Of a stretch of 23,767 nucleotides of DNA, positions 21,458 to 23,767 are shown one piece after another (positions within the stretch are counted from its first letter, which is position 1; every line of letters starts with the position of its first letter). The stretch spans positions 1-23,767 of the forward strand of contig JBBDWT010000123.1 of the NCBI GenBank assembly GCA_040902705.1. The letters are read 5' to 3'. The position numbers were made by a program, and so were the translations under genes. The stretch comes from DATBSK01 sp040902705. Its GTDB lineage: Bacteria > Actinomycetota > Acidimicrobiia > IMCC26256 > PALSA-555. The notes under the pieces are model-generated. The model had not been told where the DNA came from and did no database searches. It saw nothing but the letters and a program-made list of their open reading frames with translations.

Positions 21458-22981
21458 GTGGCGACACCGGCGGCCCCCGGCCGCGTTCTCGACGGTCGCT
21501 ACCGCCTCGACTCGCTGTTGGCGCGGGGCGGGATGGCCAGCGTCTGGGTGTCGGACGACATCCTGCTCGCGCGCCGCGTCGCGGTGAAGACCCTCCATCC
21601 CGAGCTCGCGGTCGACGACTCGCTGCGGATGCGGTTCCGCAACGAGGCGATCGCAGTCGCGAGCCTCGCCCACCCCGACATCGTCGCGACCTATGACACC
21701 GGGGAGGACGACGGCGTCGCGTACCTCGTCATGGAGCTGGTCGAGGGACCGAACCTCCGCGTGCTCCTCGACCAGCGTCGGAGCCTCGGCGTGGCCGAGA
21801 CGGTACGGATCGCTCGTGGTGTCTCGGCCGCGCTCGATCACGCGCACCGCAACCGCATCGTGCACCGCGACATCAAGCCGGCGAACGTGCTCGTGCCCGA
21901 CCACGGCCCCGTCAAGGTCACCGACTTCGGCATCGCGAAGGCAGAGGGCGCCGGCGACCTCACCCGCAGCGGGACGGTCGTCGGCACCGCGCGCTACCTC
22001 TCACCGGAGCAGGTCCAGGCCGCGCCGGTCGACGCGCGCTCCGACATCTACGCCGTCGGTCTGCTCCTGTTCGAGATGCTCGCGGGGCGCCCGCCGTTCG
22101 AGGGCGGCACCGACATGGAGGCGGCGGTCGCGCGGCTCACGACCGCACCACCTCGGCTCTCGACGCTGCGCCCCGACGTGCCGCCCGCGCTCGAGTCGAT
22201 CACGATGCGGTGCCTCGCCGTCGAGCCGTCGGGCCGGTTCCCCGACGCACGGTCCCTCGTGGCCGCGCTCGACGAGCTGATCGACGACGACAGCGACGCC
22301 GGTCGACCCCGGAGCGCGACCGCCACGATCGCGCCGGCACGCACCACGACCCGCGAGGCGCCCCCGGCCCGCCAGGCGCCACCGGTACGAACGGCGCCGT
22401 CGCGGCGACCACGGAGCCCGAAGCGCCGCCAGTCGTCGGGGCTCCTGTTCGCGATCGTCGGCGTCGTCCTGATCGCCGGTGGCGCGGCCGCCGGGTTCCT
22501 CATCGTCCAGGAGACCCAGGACGGCGGCTCGGGTGGTAGCTCCGTGACCGGCGTGGTCCCCCAGGTCGTGGGCGCGAGCGACTTCGACCCCGAGGGCGAC
22601 GACACCGAGCATCCCGAGAGCACTGCGGCCGCGATCGACGGTGACGCGTCGACGTCGTGGACCACCGAGCGCTACGACTCCGCATCGTTCGGCGGGATCA
22701 AGTCGGGCGTGGGGCTCCAGCTCGACCTCGCCGGCGCCGCCGACGTGTCGAGCATCTCGGTCGACACCGAGGAGGGCGGGTGGGGCGCGCAGATCTACGT
22801 CGCCGACGAGCCCGCCGAGTCGCTCGAGGCCTGGGGCCCGCCACGTGCGTCGGTCGACGACGCGGCGGCGCAGGCGCAGATCGACGTCAGCCCGACCGCG
22901 TCCGGCGCGCACGTGCTGATCTGGTTCACGCGCCTCCCCGCATCGGGCCGGATCACGGTCGCCGAGGTGCGCGTTGCCTGA
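21458..22981 (+). CDS. Transmembrane Ser/Thr protein kinase with discoidin-like outer domain
   Basis: A 507-residue kinase of the PknB type. The catalytic domain (about 13-275) has the Gly loop ARGGMASV (22-29), ATP-anchoring K44 in VAVK, E63 in helix C, HRDIKPAN with D138, K140 and N143, DFG at 156-158, and the activation segment SGTVVGTARYLSPEQ with candidate phospho-Thr. A Pro/Arg-rich juxtamembrane linker (280-325) leads to one membrane helix (328-350). The outer part (about 369-507) carries AIDGDASTSWTTE, typical of F5/8 type C (discoidin) sugar-binding folds. It lacks PASTA repeats. Likely substrates are envelope or division proteins, by its place after murJ; this is inference. Confidence 0.94.
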   Translation: MATPAAPGRVLDGRYRLDSLLARGGMASVWVSDDILLARRVAVKTLHPELAVDDSLRMRFRNEAIAVASLAHPDIVATYDTGEDDGVAYLVMELVEGPNLRVLLDQRRSLGVAETVRIARGVSAALDHAHRNRIVHRDIKPANVLVPDHGPVKVTDFGIAKAEGAGDLTRSGTVVGTARYLSPEQVQAAPVDARSDIYAVGLLLFEMLAGRPPFEGGTDMEAAVARLTTAPPRLSTLRPDVPPALESITMRCLAVEPSGRFPDARSLVAALDELIDDDSDAGRPRSATATIAPARTTTREAPPARQAPPVRTAPSRRPRSPKRRQSSGLLFAIVGVVLIAGGAAAGFLIVQETQDGGSGGSSVTGVVPQVVGASDFDPEGDDTEHPESTAAAIDGDASTSWTTERYDSASFGGIKSGVGLQLDLAGAADVSSISVDTEEGGWGAQIYVADEPAESLEAWGPPRASVDDAAAQAQIDVSPTASGAHVLIWFTRLPASGRITVAEVRVA

Positions 22982-23534
22982 GCCGGGCGACCGCGACCTC
23001 GCGCTCGCCGCGGCAGCGGGGGACCGGCGCGCGCTCGAGCTGCTGCTCGACGCCCACGCCGATCGAGTGCACGCGGTCTGTCGCCGGATCGTCCTCCACC
23101 CCGAGGATGCGCTCGACGCGGCCCAGGAGGCGCTCATCGCGATCGCGCGCGGGATCCACCGCTTCGACGGCCGATCGGCGTTCTCGACGTGGGCGTACCG
23201 GGTCGCCACCAACGCCGCGCTCGACGAGCTCCGCCGCCGCAAGCGGCGCCCGATGGTCGCCGTCGGGGAGCAGCCGGACCCACCGGTCGCGGGCGGCGAG
23301 GACGGGGTCGACGCCCGTCTCGACGTCGACGCGGCGTTGGAGCTCGTGCCCGAGGAGTTCCGGGTCGCGGTGGTCCTGCGCGACCTCGCCGACCTCGACT
23401 ACGCCGAGATCGCCACCGCGCTCGACATCCCCCTCGGCACGGTAAAGTCCCGGGTCGCTCGGGGCCGCGCCGCGCTCCGCGACGTCCTCGGGAACCCGAC
23501 GGGGGTCGTCGGTCGTCCAAGTGAGACACCATGA
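22974..23534 (+). CDS. ECF RNA polymerase sigma factor (SigM-like position)
   Basis: A 186-residue sigma-70 family ECF factor. Region 2 spans about 20-92 and includes LLDAHADRVHAVCRRIV, the EDALDAAQEALIAIARGI helix and FSTWAYRVATNAALDELRRR. An acidic linker follows. Region 4 (about 120-175) contains LVPEEFRVAVVLRDLADLDYAEIATAL and LGTVKSRVARGRAALRD. The TTG start (22974) overlaps the kinase stop by 8 nt, since no ATG or GTG is available in frame nearby. Its stop overlaps the next gene as ATGA. The position after DUF6049-MurJ and before a membrane-anchored partner matches SigM of mycobacteria. Targets are not visible. Confidence 0.94.
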   Translation: MPEPGDRDLALAAAAGDRRALELLLDAHADRVHAVCRRIVLHPEDALDAAQEALIAIARGIHRFDGRSAFSTWAYRVATNAALDELRRRKRRPMVAVGEQPDPPVAGGEDGVDARLDVDAALELVPEEFRVAVVLRDLADLDYAEIATALDIPLGTVKSRVARGRAALRDVLGNPTGVVGRPSETP

Positions 23535-23767
23535 CCGACCAGGCCCCCGGCCCTCCCGGCACCCCCGACGCGGACGCTCCCGACCGGGACGTCGCGGTCG
23601 CCGAGGCGCTCGCCGTGCCCGAGCTCGCGGAGCCGACCCGGCGGCGTCTCGTGACGGCCGCGCTCGAGGCGGCCGACGCGGATGCCTTCGACCACGGCCC
23701 GTCCGGACGCCGGGTCGGGCGCCTCGCCGCGGGCCTCGGCGTCGCCGCCGCGCTGGTCGTGGGCGCG
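23531..23767 (+). CDS. Probable anti-sigma factor, N-terminal part (cut by window end)
   Basis: The first 79 residues of a reading frame that runs off the window. It starts ATG overlapping the sigma stop (ATGA). The N-terminal part is Pro/Asp-rich, followed by a short helix (about 34-50, ELAEPTRRRLVTAALEAA) and, near 60, the start of a hydrophobic segment (VGRLAAGLGVAAALVVGA) that looks like a membrane helix. It has no H-x3-C-x2-C zinc motif. Directly downstream and coupled to an ECF sigma gene, a membrane-anchored anti-sigma factor is the most likely role, as for Rv3912 next to SigM. That is inference from context. Confidence 0.72.
   Translation, partial: MTDQAPGPPGTPDADAPDRDVAVAEALAVPELAEPTRRRLVTAALEAADADAFDHGPSGRRVGRLAAGLGVAAALVVGA

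Overview
The window is a stretch of high-GC bacterial chromosome, densely coded on both strands, with many GTG starts and many 4-base stop/start overlaps. The gene content (NucS mismatch endonuclease, a DUF5318 protein, actinobacterial inositol-phosphate synthase next to a PadR regulator, an Rpf-like protein, and a DUF6049 / MurJ / kinase / ECF sigma block) points to an actinomycete. From the lack of typical Mycobacteriales or Streptomyces neighbours I would guess a deep lineage such as Acidimicrobiia; that placement is inference. No phage, insertion sequence, CRISPR array or rRNA was seen. The only mobile element is an intein.

Layout. 1-700: 3' part of a tRNA-Gly(CCC), then a GNAT acetyltransferase. 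761-1953 (minus): three small membrane-protein genes (DUF3054-like, a two-helix protein, DUF2269-like). 2051-3703: nucS, a tiny membrane protein on the minus strand, and a secreted Rpf-like transglycosylase. 3731-9331 (minus): the replication/translation block rpsF-ssb-rpsR-rplI, a terminator, then dnaB (interrupted by an intein) and tag. 9556-11470 (minus): DUF5318, panB and DUF192. 11655-13431 (plus): padR-ino1, behind a double palindromic operator. 13501-16044 (minus): CCA-adding enzyme and a class II-type deacetylase. 16100-23767 (plus): a GNAT enzyme, DUF6049 surface protein, MurJ lipid II flippase, DegV, a transmembrane Ser/Thr kinase, an ECF sigma factor and the start of its probable anti-sigma factor.

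How the genes work together. The window combines two groups that I recall as lying on either side of oriC in Mycobacterium tuberculosis: ino1-padR-DUF5318...rpsF-ssb-rpsR-rplI-dnaB, and pcnA...DUF6049-MviN-SigM-anti-sigma. The last block looks like a cell-wall control unit. In mycobacteria MurJ/MviN carries a fused pseudokinase and an extracellular sensor-like domain; here the same position holds a separate kinase with all catalytic motifs and an extracellular discoidin-like domain, overlapping the sigma gene by a few bases.

Most unusual items: the DnaB intein with Glu instead of His before the terminal Asn; a zinc-free ribosomal protein S18 with an acidic tail of about 86 residues; the unfused active kinase at the murJ-sigma locus; twin CGATATATCG palindromes before padR-ino1; a cluster of DnaA-box-like sites upstream of dnaB; and several genes with a TANNNT box 6-8 nt before a GTG start, which suggests leaderless transcripts.
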